This document shows, in pieces, positions 23,807 through 36,300 of a DNA stretch of 64,000 bases. Source of the stretch: Tachypleus tridentatus (lineage: Eukaryota; Arthropoda; Merostomata; Xiphosura; Limulidae); the NCBI RefSeq assembly GCF_004210375.1, contig NW_027467782.1, positions 31,814,738-31,878,737 on the forward strand. The letters run 5' to 3'. The number at the start of each line of letters is the position of its first letter. Position 1 is the first letter of the stretch. The notes beneath the pieces are model-generated. The model had not been told where the DNA came from. It did no database searches and saw nothing but the letters and a program-made list of their open reading frames with translations. A program made the position numbers and the translations under genes.

Positions 23807-25312
23807 GCTTCAATTTTAGGAACAGTAAAACTTGGAGATCTTGTTTCATTTAATCATTTGTGCCAGTCATTTATTTAGTTAACTGTAGGTAGGTACTGCC
23901 TTGGTAAGTTCTAGGTACATTAGTGCTACTTTAACTATATTTTGATTTTATGGTACTTCAGTTTTTTACGAACTGAACAGTTTTATTGTATTTATACATA
24001 GCTTTTTAAATGTTACTGTAATAAATGCACAGAACTAATTTCAAGATAGTAATATATATTTTAATAGTTAACAGTCTATAATACACACTGAGAAACAAAC
24101 AATATGAGTTTTCACAGGACTAATGACCAGATGTTAATATATTTTAAAATAAATAATAGTGAGAAACAACTTGAAAAATTTGAGTAAGTACAGAAAAAGT
24201 ACAGAACTGATGACAAGATAGTAATGTATGATGATAGTAAAAAGTACAGTAAATACTAAGAAACAAAATTCTAGGCAGTATTTTATCAGATGTTCATGAT
24301 AAAAAGAAAATAGTACTTGTCATATTCAAATATTGGATGTTGCCAGGATACCAAAGAATAACATATATTACGTTTCGGTATTTGTGAATGAACATACAGT
24401 TACTTTTGATATTACAGTGAATTAAAAGTATTTCACAAAACTGTGTGCACATTTTACTTTCTCCTGAAGGGTCCTAAAGGTATATGCCAGGTTTGGTAAC
24501 AGTAAAGTACAGTAGTTATTATTTTATTTCCAGATAACAACTTGAATTTTTTTAAAGTTTTAATTGATAGTTTTGTATTAATTGAATTTCTAAAGATGTA
24601 TGAACATAAGAGTTAAACTGTTTGAAGGATGTACAAAGTATCTTCCAGTCCATGTTATTGGTGATATTTGGCAATTGAACAAAGAACATCAGCTAAATGT
24701 TGCTATAATAAGTTTTAGTGCCATGACTATTTCAGGTATTTAAATATTTGTTTTCATCAAGTAATTCTTATACTAGTTGCAGTTTATATAACATAGACTT
24801 ATTGCAGAATAGATTTTCCATCACTTAGAAGTAATTATTCTTGTGGGAAGGATGTTTTTATATTATTGATGTCAAAAATAAACAAAAAATGCAAGTGATG
24901 CAAATGTATAAATAAACATTTTTTTAAAAATGAAAACAGACAACCTGTTAATAATGCTATAATTTGTTTCTAAATATGACTAGAAATAACTATTCAATTT
25001 TAATTAAAAAGTTTAGTTTCTATCACTTTGTTTTCCTATCAATCCTATTATTAGAAATAAAGATATGTTTTGAAATTTCATGATTTTAACCAGAATGAAC
25101 TAATCTTTTTCTAAATGTATTAATGCTACCTCTACCAGACTATCACTACTCGTTTGGCAGTTTGTGAGTTCAAATGTGATCCTTTGTTTATTGCTACATA
25201 TTTGACTGTTTTTTTTCACAAAGTAGTTATTTTTCAACTTGATTTATTAGTTAATTTAAGTAGCTTTATTTCTGAACACAAGTTTAGTTAAACATTTCTG
25301 TGCAGTACATTC
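23807..25312. other. 3' untranslated or intergenic AT-rich sequence
   Basis: It contains the candidate polyadenylation signal AATAAA at 24020-24025. No exons or known repeats are seen. Confidence 0.45.
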
Positions 25313-28300
25313 TCAGGTTAACCTTCTCACTTTTTCTGTTACAACAGCAATTAATATTTTTCTCAGAGCCCCAGGTGTGGGTAACCCCATGACAGATTTA
25401 TTTGCTTCTATACATTGAAAGAATGAACATTCCGTGGTCCAACGTTTATCCCCAGATTCTGCCATGACTTCTACTGAAACAGCTGTGCCTGTGCTGTCTA
25501 ACACATCTTTTATTGTATTTTTCCACCTACAGAGTTTGCTGACCAGCTTCTTCTCAACCTGGGAAGTCTCCTTGGTCAAATTCAGTCTTCGTGAATTTTA
25601 TGTCTAAGGTTTTTATTGTCTTATCCTTGTCACCTCTTAATTTTCCACCTTATATTTCTACATTACATGAACAGTCTTCCTGGCCTATGTTTTTTTCTTC
25701 CCTTTCCTGGTATTTCAATTATTGTTTATCTGTTGATCTCACAGTTACATGAGGTTATGGGTATGTTTTGCCCCCTAAGGTCTTTTGATTATTTCACCTT
25801 TTCCTTACATTGTATTGACTGTTTAGTTTTAGATCAACAGTTGCAAGATTACTTGTTGCCTATTTGGGGGGCAGCTCCCAAATCACATGTATATCTTCCA
25901 CATGCTAGATATCTTTTCTTGTTTCTTATGGTATCCTTCTTAGGTACACACTTCCTTTTAAGGCTCTCCACAGAAATTTTGTTGGGTGTTTCTAGAAATG
26001 CCTCTGTTCTTCTCTCATCCAATTTATCCTGTATCTTGTCCTTGACTCTGGCATTTGTTAAATGTATTCTTTGTTGTTGGGACTTTGTAGGTCATGATAC
26101 CATGTTGGTTTGGTTCATTTATACTCAACTACTCTCAGGGTTTTGAATGTTGTTCTGTTTTGGAGATGTAACATATTGATACTGTTTAGGAAGTATTGAG
26201 TTTCAGGTGATATCAGTCCACTAATCATCAAGATTATCTGGTTTCACATGGTGATTCACTTTCCTTGTTAGCTAGTTCATCTTGCATAAAGGTGTACCCA
26301 CACATGAGAAACATATTCTGCAGTTGGTCTTCTATTAGGGGGATTTTGTGCTGACAAACTTAACATGGCTTGTATGGGGTGCAAATTTCTCATTTGGCTT
26401 TTCAATCACAAGTCTTTGGTCTCTTTGCTTTTTGGATATCAGACAGCTTTTAATTAATATCTTGTTTTCAATGCAGAATGGTTTTACTTCCACTGTTTTT
26501 ACTCTGCTAATGCATTCCTTTTAGCTATGTCTCCCTCCTTGGCATCATATCATTCTTATTGGGTTGTTCATGTGCTCCAACATTCACTTGATTTACCTCT
26601 GTTTGAACCATTTTCTCATGTTCTATGTTTCATCTTTCCTGTAAAACGTTTCCTTTCCTTAGCCAGTGGACATCAAAGGTGGGATTTGTTTGCAGTTGTT
26701 TCACATAAGCTTTATCACCCTACCTATCTTCTCATTTATATGGATTGTTCTTTTCTCCCAAAGACCTCAGCAGCTTGGAAGGGCTGTTTTTTTTTTTCTT
26801 CTTTTGTTTCCTGTCTTTACCCTAGACCAGATCTGGATAGGGTCCTGTGTCCAATCGGGATTCTTTGTTCTTATATAACCCATATTGCTCCATTCTGGGG
26901 TACACGTTCATGGCTCTTGGTCCCCTTGTAATCCTCCTTCTGTCATGATCTTTCACCTTTTATCCTTACCACTTGGATCTGCCTTGTGGTTTGATTGGCC
27001 TATTCTTCCTTACCTTCTTCCTTCCAGCCTTTTTTTCCATTTGTCCTTTCTTCAAATCTGACACTTCACTCTTTCCCTTGCTTCTCTTCTTCTTTGTCCA
27101 GTAGATGAGATTCTACAATCTGGCATGTAGACCATTGCCTGTATGTTCATTTCTCACTATCTCTATCACATTGTGGCTTCCTTTTTATTGTAGGTTCATA
27201 TAACACCTTGGTTGTGCTTCAGAATTTGGTGCAACTGTATCTGATAAGTTATTAATCATACTTTCATTTTTCAGGAGCCTTTACCTACTTTTTATCACAT
27301 GGATCCTAACTAGCTAATCTTTAACTAAATCTGCTTTGTGTAACCATGTTAACTTGCATTTTATCTTTCATGGCTTCACAATGCTTAGCTTTTAGATAGG
27401 GTATTTCACAAGATCAATTATAGGTGAATAACCTCGAAATTTTGCTTCATAAATTTTCCTATTCTGAACCGTACCACTCATGGACTTCAAAGGGATAGCT
27501 GCACATCCCTGTCATATTTTGACTGAATAAATCAGCAAAGTCTGCTTTCCAAAATAGGGTGTGGTGATCACACATTGCACTGTTACAGGTGATGATGCCC
27601 CTCCAGACTCTCCGATGCATTCTCATCTCCCTTTTCTTGCAGTGGAGTCCTTACCACTTACCAGTCCCATGCCGATGTGGTAATTGATCATGGAGGCACT
27701 CTTCTGAATGGGTTTCACACAAAGATAACTATAACCATTTAGTGCAGTGTAGAGTGGTAGTGTTTTGTGGATTTTTATGATGTAATATTCTCCATTTTGG
27801 AAAGATCATAATATCAGTATGCATTCCACCCCTTTGACTGGAAGCCCTCATCCTATCTTCGTGTGGATGTTTGTACTCTTGGGTGTAGAGTGAACCAATC
27901 AACATAAGTCCTCACACAGGGTTTTGAATTGTCTCTCTTTCTTCTTCAGTTTTCTCCACCTGTATTGTGGGTCACAGTGGTAGTTTGTGGGATTGTTCCA
28001 GTTCTGTTCTTGGCTACCCCTCATTCTCTCTTCTTATGGAGATGTTATTGCCATTTAGATGGTCCCATCCTGTTTCATGATTGGGAATGTTGATTGCATG
28101 CAAAAGATATCCTTTTGATGCTGGATGTTAAGTTAATGGACCAATAGCTCAGAGATAGTTATTGTGTCATACCTGGAACCTGAGAAGTGGAGTAGTGTGT
28201 AATACGTAAAGTGTTATTCTTATTCTTTTTTCATGCAGATGATAGTTCCATGCAAGGATCTTTTAAATATAGTTGATTTACTGAGTACAGTCTTTTGCAC

Positions 28301-28860
28301 CCTAGACCCAGGTATGCATCATTGTTTATCCACTTTTCTCATTGTAGGGCAAAGTTACAGTAATATCTTTGCTGGTTAAGATTGATTTTCTGTCACATTC
28401 TTTTCCTCTTGGACTTGCTCCTCTCATTTTCTACCCTGTTATCTTACACATTCCACATGGGAGCAAAGAATATACCTGTTTCAGAAGTGATGTAGTTTCT
28501 TTCTTCAGATTTGTTTCTCTCATATGTGGAAGTATCCTTTGGGTGTTTTAGTGGGTGTGTCTGTTCTTTGCTCACACTGGACCCTCATTCTAACCAATGT
28601 GAAATTCTAGCTGATATTGTGAGTGGAGGGAAGTGCCATATTGGAAGTTATAATTTTTCCACCTTTCCTTCCCATGCATTTCTGGTGCTTCTGTTTTCTT
28701 CCAAACTTAGATGTGATAGTTTGATAGAGGTTCACAAAGGGAGTCATGTGCATCAAGTGATTGTACTGTGCACAGAAGGCTTGTGGCATGTCTAAAGAAA
28801 ATGTTTGGACAATAGGGGTCAGTAATGAATTATAACAGCTTATCTTGTGAGTGGAGGGAA
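25313..28860 (+). repeat. long unclassified retroelement-like repeat, copy A, 3' piece
   Basis: Segments at 27540-27730 and 27830-27920 match 41355-41545 and 41655-41760 (shared GATCATGGAGGCACTCTTCT versus GACCATGGAGGCTGCCTCCT; CCAATCAACATAAGT versus CCAACTAACATAAGT), so this is the other end of the family seen in copy B. At 26680-26930 broken frames read WDLFAVVSHKL and HIAPFWGTRSWLLVPL. They resemble the end of the RNase H domain of DIRS-like (tyrosine-recombinase) or related retroelements. That is a suggestive resemblance, not a firm call. The second haplotype copy begins inside this element at 49001. Frames of up to 176 codons here are not recognisable proteins. Confidence 0.5.
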
Positions 28861-29698
28861 GTATCTATCAGAAATAAATTTTCAGTATAGGAAAATTATA
28901 ACTTTTACTGTTAGTTTTACTCATTCCTTCATGGTTTTCATACTTTGTAAAGTAAAGTTACATTTTAAAAATAAGTTGATGTGATTAATTTTTATCTTTA
29001 GCTTTAAATTTGAGCTGTTTTGAAGAACATCCAAAACTACTAGGTTTTTACTTTGGCTAAGTACTTGTTCACCTAATAAATAAAGTTAGATATAATTATT
29101 CATTTCTTTTTTTTTTACTACAAAGTGTTTAAGTAACTGTGTAGTTCAGATACAACACTTAAGGCCCAAAATTATCACAAACTCGCTTATGAAGATAAGC
29201 TGAATTATCTGGGGTAACAAGTCAAAAAAGGTGTATTGTAGTATTATTGCACCAGATAACTGATAAATGAATATTTTTTGTTGTTTCTAAGTGTTAAACA
29301 ATGTGTATGATACATTTTAATGTACAAAGTTTAGCTTTATAAAACAAAAAAAAATTAATTGTATGTTATTGTGCCTGGAGTATGAAGTCGGAGATTCCTC
29401 TGTTTTTTTATATTTTTCTTCACTTGATAACATGTTTTGAGACATAAATTCTAAAGACTATTGTACATGTTAATTCTAACTATACTTCAACAATTGTAAC
29501 TTGGAGACGTTTTTCATTTGGTATTTTGTTAATATCTGACACTTATTTGGTGAAATTAATATAAAATTTAAAAAGAAAAATTCGTACTTTTATTTCTGCA
29601 CAGCCTCAGAGTTTTTCTTGTAAACAAAACAACTAGAGTCTTTCTGCCCATTTTAAAGAATACCTGGACTTTTTATAACCTATCTTCTCTGATTTCAG
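28861..29698. other. AT-rich sequence after repeat copy A
   Basis: No gene or known repeat is recognised. It ends at the acceptor of a candidate exon (TATCTTCTCTGATTTCAG). Confidence 0.45.
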
Positions 29699-29774
29699 GT
29701 GTTTCCTTAAGTTATTCTATGGGCCTTTGTTGAAATCTTGTGATGGTGTTGCATTAAGCAGTTTGATCATTTAA
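29699..29774 (+). CDS. candidate exon of an unidentified protein
   Basis: The acceptor CTTCTCTGATTTCAG is strong. In phase 2 the frame reads CFLKLFYGPLLKSCDGVALS then SLII and a TAA stop at 29772-29774. A weak internal donor (GATG|GTGTTG) would leave phase 1 and join exactly to the exon at 31113, giving Asp. So it is either a terminal exon or an internal exon with a poor donor. The composition resembles the host exons, but no family is recognised. The identical sequence is at 50394-50469. Confidence 0.35.
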
Positions 29775-31112
29775 TAATGAAATATAACTTTATAAACTGC
29801 GATAAAGGAATTTTGGTGATTATGATTGGGTAGAGCGAGAATTAGATTGTCATGTAACAGTGGAGTAAATATCTAGATTTATGAGTTTTTGTTGTTCCTT
29901 TTTCTTTGTAAATTGTGAAGTTACTTTTGTGTTGAATTATAACTGAAAGGTACATAATTTATTGTAAATGAGAAGATACCAAATGTGAGCTTATACAATT
30001 CAGAATGGGTACCAAAGAAAACTTTATTACAAGTTTAACACACTAACAAATGTACAATGTTTGGAGAAAGTTTTTCTACCACCAGATATAAATGGTTTAC
30101 CTAAGCAAAGAACAATATAGTCATGTGACTATGTATTGATTATAGTTTAATAAAAATATCTTGTTGATGTTTGGTTCTCTGTTTAAAATTATCTGTGGTT
30201 TTATTGTGTTGTAAACAAGAATTTTTTATTATGTTTGCCAAATATTAAAGATAAAATAATTTTTATCTTTAATAAAGATAAAAAGATAATTAAATAATCT
30301 TTTAAGTTCAGACAAAGTTACTGTTTAGTTAGTATGGTAAGCAAATGCAAAATAATTTGAAGACTCTGATTTCTATGATTTTTACTTTTGTGTTTATAGT
30401 ATTCAGACAATTTACATAAATAAACTAGTTAACTGACTATTTAATTATTTTTAAATGCAGTTGTCATATGTCATAAAAATGTTATTAATCCAATCATTGA
30501 TAGTAATTTATTTAATTAACAGAAGATTGTCATGAGATTACGGTATATTTTAAAATAAACTTAATGGCAACTGCTTGATGGTATTTAGTGACTCATTTCA
30601 AGTAGAATATGTTAAAATTATCATTAAAAATTACTGCAAAATATCTATTTAGAAAAAGAATTTTTTTTCAAAACGTACAGTTGGATCAGCTTGAGAAGAC
30701 ATTAGCATGCTAAAATATGAGTAATAATAAAATTACTTGAATAAAACAAGGTGAATAAAAATAGAAAGATTGGTACTGTGTAATAATAATACAGTGGGTG
30801 TTTGTAAATGGGTGGTTATAGTAATCAGTTAATGAGCCTGTTGATTAATAAGTCAGTGAATTGATGTAGTTGCCCAGTTCTAAGTTAAAGGGGAGGTAGA
30901 ATAGTTGAAGAATTATATCTGAACTGTGAGTTTGAATGTAAGAAGGAGCAGCTGAAGGAAGGAGGAAGGAGTGTATGTGTTTTTTGCAATGTGTGTTTGA
31001 AGGGAGTTGGAGTGGCAGAAGAAAATGAAAATGCCATATTAATGTCTAAGTAGTTTATAAATTATTTAAATTTTTGTTTTTAAGACTTTTACATTGTTTA
31101 TGAACATTACAG
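29775..31112. other. AT-rich intronic sequence
   Basis: No exons are recognised. Around 30243-30300 an AT-rich imperfect palindrome (AAGATAAAATAATTTTTATC) is absent from the second copy. 30805-30885 carries TTAATCAGTTAATGAGCC-like words resembling 13333-13400 in opposite orientation. Confidence 0.45.
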
Positions 31113-31228
31113 ATTTGGAGAACTTCAAAGAAAACTGTTACAAAAGTGGATATAACACCAACAGTGTATTTACTACTCAGTCATTTAAGATTTCTGAGGA
31201 AGCTTTGAAAGTAAACAATACCATTAAG
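31113..31228 (+). CDS. internal exon of an unidentified protein (116 nt)
   Basis: The acceptor TTATGAACATTACAG and the donor ATTAAG|GTAAAT bound an open frame, starting in phase 1 and ending in phase 0. The peptide reads LENFKENCYKSGYNTNSVFT then TQSFKISEEALKVNNTIK: polar, charged, helical at its end, no membrane segment. The second haplotype copy (51777-51892) is identical, in contrast to frequent indels in flanking intron, which fits coding constraint weakly. A linking exon to 42355 is needed because the phases differ. The family is not recognised. Confidence 0.6.
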
Positions 31229-31519
31229 GTAAATGCAGAAATATTTTGTTATAAGACTGAGATTGCATTTCTGTTCAATTTGTATTCAATGTTTTAACTT
31301 CAAATGTTGCTTCACATTTTTTTAATGTAAAGAATGAGTAAAAAACATTGTATTTGATTGGTATGTTCTTGAAAACAAAAGTATTGTATCAATAAATAAT
31401 AAACTAGAAACAGGTGGACAGACTTTTACTAAGTTTTAAATGTGAGGTCCTATGTATGGCCAAATAAAAGAGGAAGTTACACACTGAGGAGGTAAAGATA
31501 TAGTGTATATCTAGGAGAG

Positions 31520-32475
31520 ACAAGGGAGGAAGTTGTACATTGTTGGAGTAATGACACAGTGTAGAGGAAGTAAGGAAAGAGGTTGTATATTGTTGGAGTA
31601 ATGACACAGTGTAGATAAAATAAGGAAAGAGGTTATATATTGTTGGAGTAATGACACAGTGTAGAGAAAATAAGGAAAGAGGTTATATATTGTTGGAGTA
31701 ATGACAGTGTAGAGGAAGTAAGGAAAGAGGTTATATATTGTTGGAGTAATGACACAGTATAGAGAAAGTAAGGAAAGAGGTTATATATTGTTGGAGTAAT
31801 GACAGTGTAGAGGAAATAAGGAAAAGAGGTTATATATTGTTGGATAATGACACAGTTAGAGATGAAATAAGGAAAAGAGGTTATATATATTGTTGGAGTA
31901 ATGACACAGTGTAGAGGAAGTAAGGAAAAGAGGTTATATATTGTTAGATAATTATAGTAGGAAAAAAATATAGGTTATATAGTGTAGAAAAGAATGTATA
32001 TATTGTTGATAAGACACAGAAATAAGCGAAAAGAGGTTATATATTGTTAGAGCAAATGACACAGTGTAGAGAGAAAGTAAGGAAAGAGGTTATATATTAT
32101 ATAAGGAAAAGAAGAGTTATATATTGATAAGACACAAGTGTAGAGGAAAAGAAAAGGTTATATATTGTTGGAGTAATGACACAGTGTAGAGGAAGTAAGG
32201 AAAGAGGTTGTATATTGTGGAGTAATGACACAGTGTAGAGGAAGTAAGGAAAGAGGTTGTATATTGTTGGAGTAATGACACAGTGTAGAGAAAGTAAGGA
32301 AAGAGGTTATATATTGTTGGAGTAATGACACAGTGTAGAGGAAGTAAGGAAAGAGTTTATATATTGTTGGAGTAATGACACAGTGTAGAGAAAGTAAGGG
32401 AAGAGGTTGTATATTGTTGGAGTAATGTCACAGTGCAGAGAAAGTAAGGGAAAGGGTTGTTTATTATTAGAGTAA
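31520..32475. repeat. minisatellite, ~50-bp unit, about 19 copies
   Basis: Tandem units read approximately AAAGAGGTTATATATTGTTG GAGTAATGACACAGTGTAGA GGAAGTAAGG. Units at both ends are regular. The middle (about 31,840-32,150) is degenerate, with shortened units. It lies in the intron about 300 bp after exon 31113-31228. The partner array in the second copy is longer (52191-53313), so the locus is length-polymorphic or differently collapsed in assembly. Confidence 0.95.
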
Positions 32476-32536
32476 TGGCAATCATTGAATACTCTTTGAG
32501 CATTCTTATTGGCATCTTGTTGAATTTTGTAAAACG

Positions 32537-32684
32537 AAAAGATGTGTGTGTTGTGTGTGTATTTTCTTATTGCAAAGCCACATTGGGCTATCTGCTGAGT
32601 CCACGGAGGGGGATCGAACCCCTGATTTTAGCATTGTAAATCTGAAGACATACAGCTGTACATTGCGGGGGGCAACAAAAAGAT
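32537..32684 (-). mobile_element. tRNA-derived SINE, second family
   Basis: The body at about 32544-32677 is flanked by AAAAGAT on both sides (32537-32543 and 32678-32684), a likely target-site duplication. On the minus strand it starts CCCCCCGCAATGTACAGC, carries a B box GGGGTTCGATCCCC and ends in a T/A-rich tail after GCCCAATGTGGCTTTGC. It is the most complete member of the family also found at 3705-3791 and 44871-44985. The partner copy is at about 53372-53520. Confidence 0.85.
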
Positions 32685-34228
32685 AAAATAATACTTTTTT
32701 TTATGATTTGCAAGCCAATATATGGTACATATTTTTGAAACAAAGGTATATCACATTTTTTCTGTTTATTTTTAGTGAGATGGTTCAGTTTCTTGGTCTC
32801 CTGTGGGTAAATGGTAAGTTTATGGACTTGCAGAGATGAAGTTTGGGGTGTGATTCAATATCGGGGACATAACAGTTGGTCCAACATCGTTTTGCTCTAA
32901 CACTAGAAACCTACCTGATAATATGTTGTTCCTGACATCAGTAATCAAAACAATCTTTACACGACATCAAAAAGGAAGTCACTTTGGCATCAGCTGCTTC
33001 TGAGTTGTTTTATTCAGTTGGTACAGTGAGTGTGATATCTTGCATCTATCCCCAGTGCGTTTTAAGCCTGTACTTACTTGATGGCTGTAAGGTCTAGTCA
33101 TGAGTATTTACTTTTCTCTACATCCATAGGCAGAAAGGTTTACTGCTTAGTGACGAGGAAGGTGAAATGGGCCTCATCACCACAGTTATTGGAACTACAC
33201 AATTTTGCGTATGACTAAGTGGGTGGCTATTTTGACTCAAACACTGCATCTAGTCCTAAAAATGAGGAGTTCAAATATGGTGTTGGTAATTCACATGAAC
33301 AAGTCATTGTGCCTCGGTGAACTTGTAACTCTTAACATCTGGCACCTTATCACCAAGTATTCAAACATCACACCCAGATTCTACTTTCAGTATAACCAAT
33401 GCAGACTTCATTCTGATGGAGCTGGTGGTTTAAGTGAATAGATGGTAGTGGGACAAGGGTACGTGTATGTACTTATAACTTTAACATCTCTAATTTCATT
33501 ACTGATGAGCTGAAACCAATATTAGCATGTTAACTGGTTCAATTTATCAGTTTATACATTCATCCTTATTGTTATTGACATCTCAGCTTTTATTGGTGCC
33601 TACAGAAGGTTATAGTTCTGCCTCTTTTGAAGCTCCTGACCCTTAACATTAGTCCCTTGCTACACTTGTACCCATTGTAGGTTCTCTCTATAACCACAGG
33701 TACTACTGATTTGTCAAAATGCTGCTGGTAGTGTCAGGAATTATTGTATGTCTTTTAGGACTGTGGGTTCTCAGTTCTGAGAATTTCTTCATGTGAGGTA
33801 ACCTTACCCTTGGAATCCATGAACACTATATATCTTTGAGTCCAGATTAGTCATGCAGTTCACATTTTCAACACTATTATCTACCAAACCTGTAGGGTTT
33901 CTGTCTTCCACAGATCTTCAGATTTTGGAATTTAGATTTATGGCTATCAGAGTTTGGCTGGTCTGGGGGTAGCAAGAGAGAGAGTCATGCTAGTTCTTCC
34001 AACATTATATTCCTATCAGTTATTGGGTCTAAGATATAGCACATGTGTGTCTGGTCATCAGTCTTTTTTTGTCTGTATCAATACCTAGATTGTACAAGGT
34101 TTGTAAGCGATTCATTTCTAAATTTGTTTTTTTTTTTGTTTACAAGGATTGTGGATATTGGAGTTTGATATAATTGACTTGCATCTACATATTGCCACAG
34201 TGGAAGTATACTGCCATTTTTGACTTCT

Positions 34229-34252
34229 GTTTTATATATATATATATATATA
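34229..34252. repeat. (TA)n microsatellite, length differs between copies
   Basis: A TA run of about ten units here corresponds to about five units at 55063-55077 in the second copy. This is ordinary microsatellite variation and useful as an allelic marker. Confidence 0.9.
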
Positions 34253-35680
34253 CACAAAGGCCAACCACTGTAGTTCAGGATTCTTACTTTTTAACTAGCT
34301 TTGGGACCACATAGGTTCTTTCAATTCATACAAGCATTTTCTCATCACACAAGTTCCCTAATCCTGTGTATACCATTCAATTGATGAATGGTTACTGTTA
34401 ACACCATCTTATCAAATGTCCAACCATCACACCTGGATTCTATTTTCAGATCAAACAAAGCAGGCTTCATTTTCAGAGCTGAGACATGAATTGTTGTTCC
34501 ATCAGTCTGTTTTTTGTTGTTTTTTTTAATATCTTAGACTGATTCAACCAACTCCTTTCCAGCTCCACTCAATGGAACAGGAAGCCCAACTCTTAATCCC
34601 TTTGCTTTCTCCCATGGCACAGATGGTTCTTTCATTTTTCTTTGCAAGACATTGGGGTTTAATGTCTAGGATTGCCATGTATCTGTCTCGGGCTTTGCTT
34701 ACTTCCATGATAGATATTTTTTAATGGAAATAGTATATATTTTAACAATGGCATATTGAGAGAAGGTTGCACCAACTTTGCTGAGACATGCCAACCATAA
34801 CTCCTTTTTTTGATCTGACTCTTTGTAAGTGTTTTGAATATTCCATAATTGTCCTGTGTATGACAGTCTTATTGATTAACATTCAAAATTTGAGACAAAA
34901 CTTCTTTGGGTTCTTTGTCTCAAATGACCATTCCAGTTTAACTGTTATATTTATAAGAGTCCTCTACCTCATTTTCATAGGATCCCACTGTATGATGAGG
35001 GTTGTCTAGGCAGATATGCTTTTATGAAACCAGTTCTGCACCAGCATCCACGATCTCAATATTCTTTATACAGACTACAATAAGCTTTGCAAAAATGAGG
35101 TTTTTCGTAAGACTACCCATGAGCTTACTGGGTGGCATTACTGTACTATGCTGGACTGCTGCTTATGGATTTATTTTGAGTAAAGCATAAGGGGATATTG
35201 CCTTAAGGGGACTTTGCCTTTCCCTTCTGATCATTGGATTGCATAAATTTGGGTCAGTTTACATTTAGGGAACTTGGTCACGAATTGCACTGTTCCTCAG
35301 GACTTCTCTTTATACCCCAGATTCTGTAAGTGGAGCCAGTGAGTTCTTACCACACCCAGTTTTATCCAAGTCCCTGAATGTTTTTGTTAGATTTTAGTAG
35401 GTGTAGCACCAACCTACTTGAAATACTGGCTCATATTTGATGTACCTTTATCTGGTTGAGGTATGTATGGCTTTTCTGTTTGATCTATGTAAATTCGGTT
35501 TATTGTTCATGGAAGAGAGTCCACTGTCTCCTCATAATTTCAAATGCAGAGTTTTTCCATTCTGAGTTTTTGGTTGAGCACAGTTGTTCCACTTCCTCCC
35601 CATAATTCCAGGTGCAAGTAGAATGTACCTTTCCCACACAGTTGGGGTAAGAAGATGAATGTTCATAATTACATTAGTAA

Positions 35681-35946
35681 TGTCCAGGTGGGTTTGGGTG
35701 ATCAATTTGGAGTTTGAAGGTTGTGTGATTGAATCACTGTCACACACCAAACTTGTCTATCCTTTCAACCATGGGGATGTTAGAATATTACAGTCAATCC
35801 CACTATTTGTTCACAAAAGAATAGTCTAAGGGTTAGCAGTGGATAATGATGACTAGCTACCTTCCCTCTAGTCTTGTGCTGCTAAATTAGGATGGCTAGC
35901 ACAGATAGCCTTCATGTAGCTTTGTGCAAAATTCAAAAACAAAAAA
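35681..35946 (+). mobile_element. tRNA-derived SINE (first family), old copy
   Basis: It is the plus-strand counterpart of 2533-2807. A degenerate tRNA head spans 35681-35735 (TCCAGGTGGGTTTGGGTGAT, then a B-box-like GTGTGATTGAATCAC). The body follows with CAGTCAATCCCACTATTTGT and TAGCTACCTTCCCTCTAGTC, then TAGCTTTGTGCAAAATTCAA and an A-rich tail. Most CpG sites of the family have become TpG/CpA, showing age. The partner copy is at 56505-56770. Confidence 0.85.
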
Positions 35947-36067
35947 TCGTTTTGGGTGTATTTGTCATATTCATACAAAGTAAAAGTTCAACATTGAATA
36001 AAAAAGGGTAATCAAGTTAGTTTATAATATTTAATTACATTAAATATTATTAAAATACTTTAATTGT

Positions 36068-36300
36068 GAAATGGGCTTTCTGTGGTATAGTGGTTTGTGT
36101 GCTAGGCTGAGGATCAGAAAGTTTAAGGTTTTAGTCATGATGATATCAAATATGCTTCAGACTTTCAGCTGTGGAGATGCTATAGCATTGATAATCAGCA
36201 TGGTTACTTGTTCAGTAGGCTAGACAGTGGGTGTTGCTGACTGGTTGCACTCTGAAAATAGGTTAAAATTACATATACCTTAGGAATTTCTGGCTTTTAG
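36068..36300 (+). mobile_element. third tRNA-derived SINE-like repeat, degenerate
   Basis: The start resembles a tRNA with an A box TGGTATAGTGG (36092-36102) and, about 45 bases later, a worn B box GGTTTTAGTCA (36127-36137). The body continues ACTTTCAGCTGTGGAGATGC and GCACTCTGAAAATAGG. It is present at the same relative place in the second copy (about 56892-57121). The tRNA ancestry call rests on box spacing only. Confidence 0.55.

Noticed and set aside
25313..25579. 88-codon minus-strand frame with a soluble-protein-like composition
   Set aside because: It is antisense to repeat copy A, with no splice sites, recognisable family or conserved partner in copy B. It was kept only as part of the repeat.
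25616..26146. 176-codon open frame
   Set aside because: The composition is T-rich and hydrophobic, it has no domain, and it lies inside unclassified repeat A.
31520..32475. Regularly spaced repeats that might suggest a CRISPR array
   Set aside because: Units are contiguous tandem copies with no unique spacers and the genome is eukaryotic. It is a minisatellite.
32457..32639. 60-codon frame repeated at 53292-53474
   Set aside because: It runs from the minisatellite into a SINE and its end is the SINE sequence read on the wrong strand.
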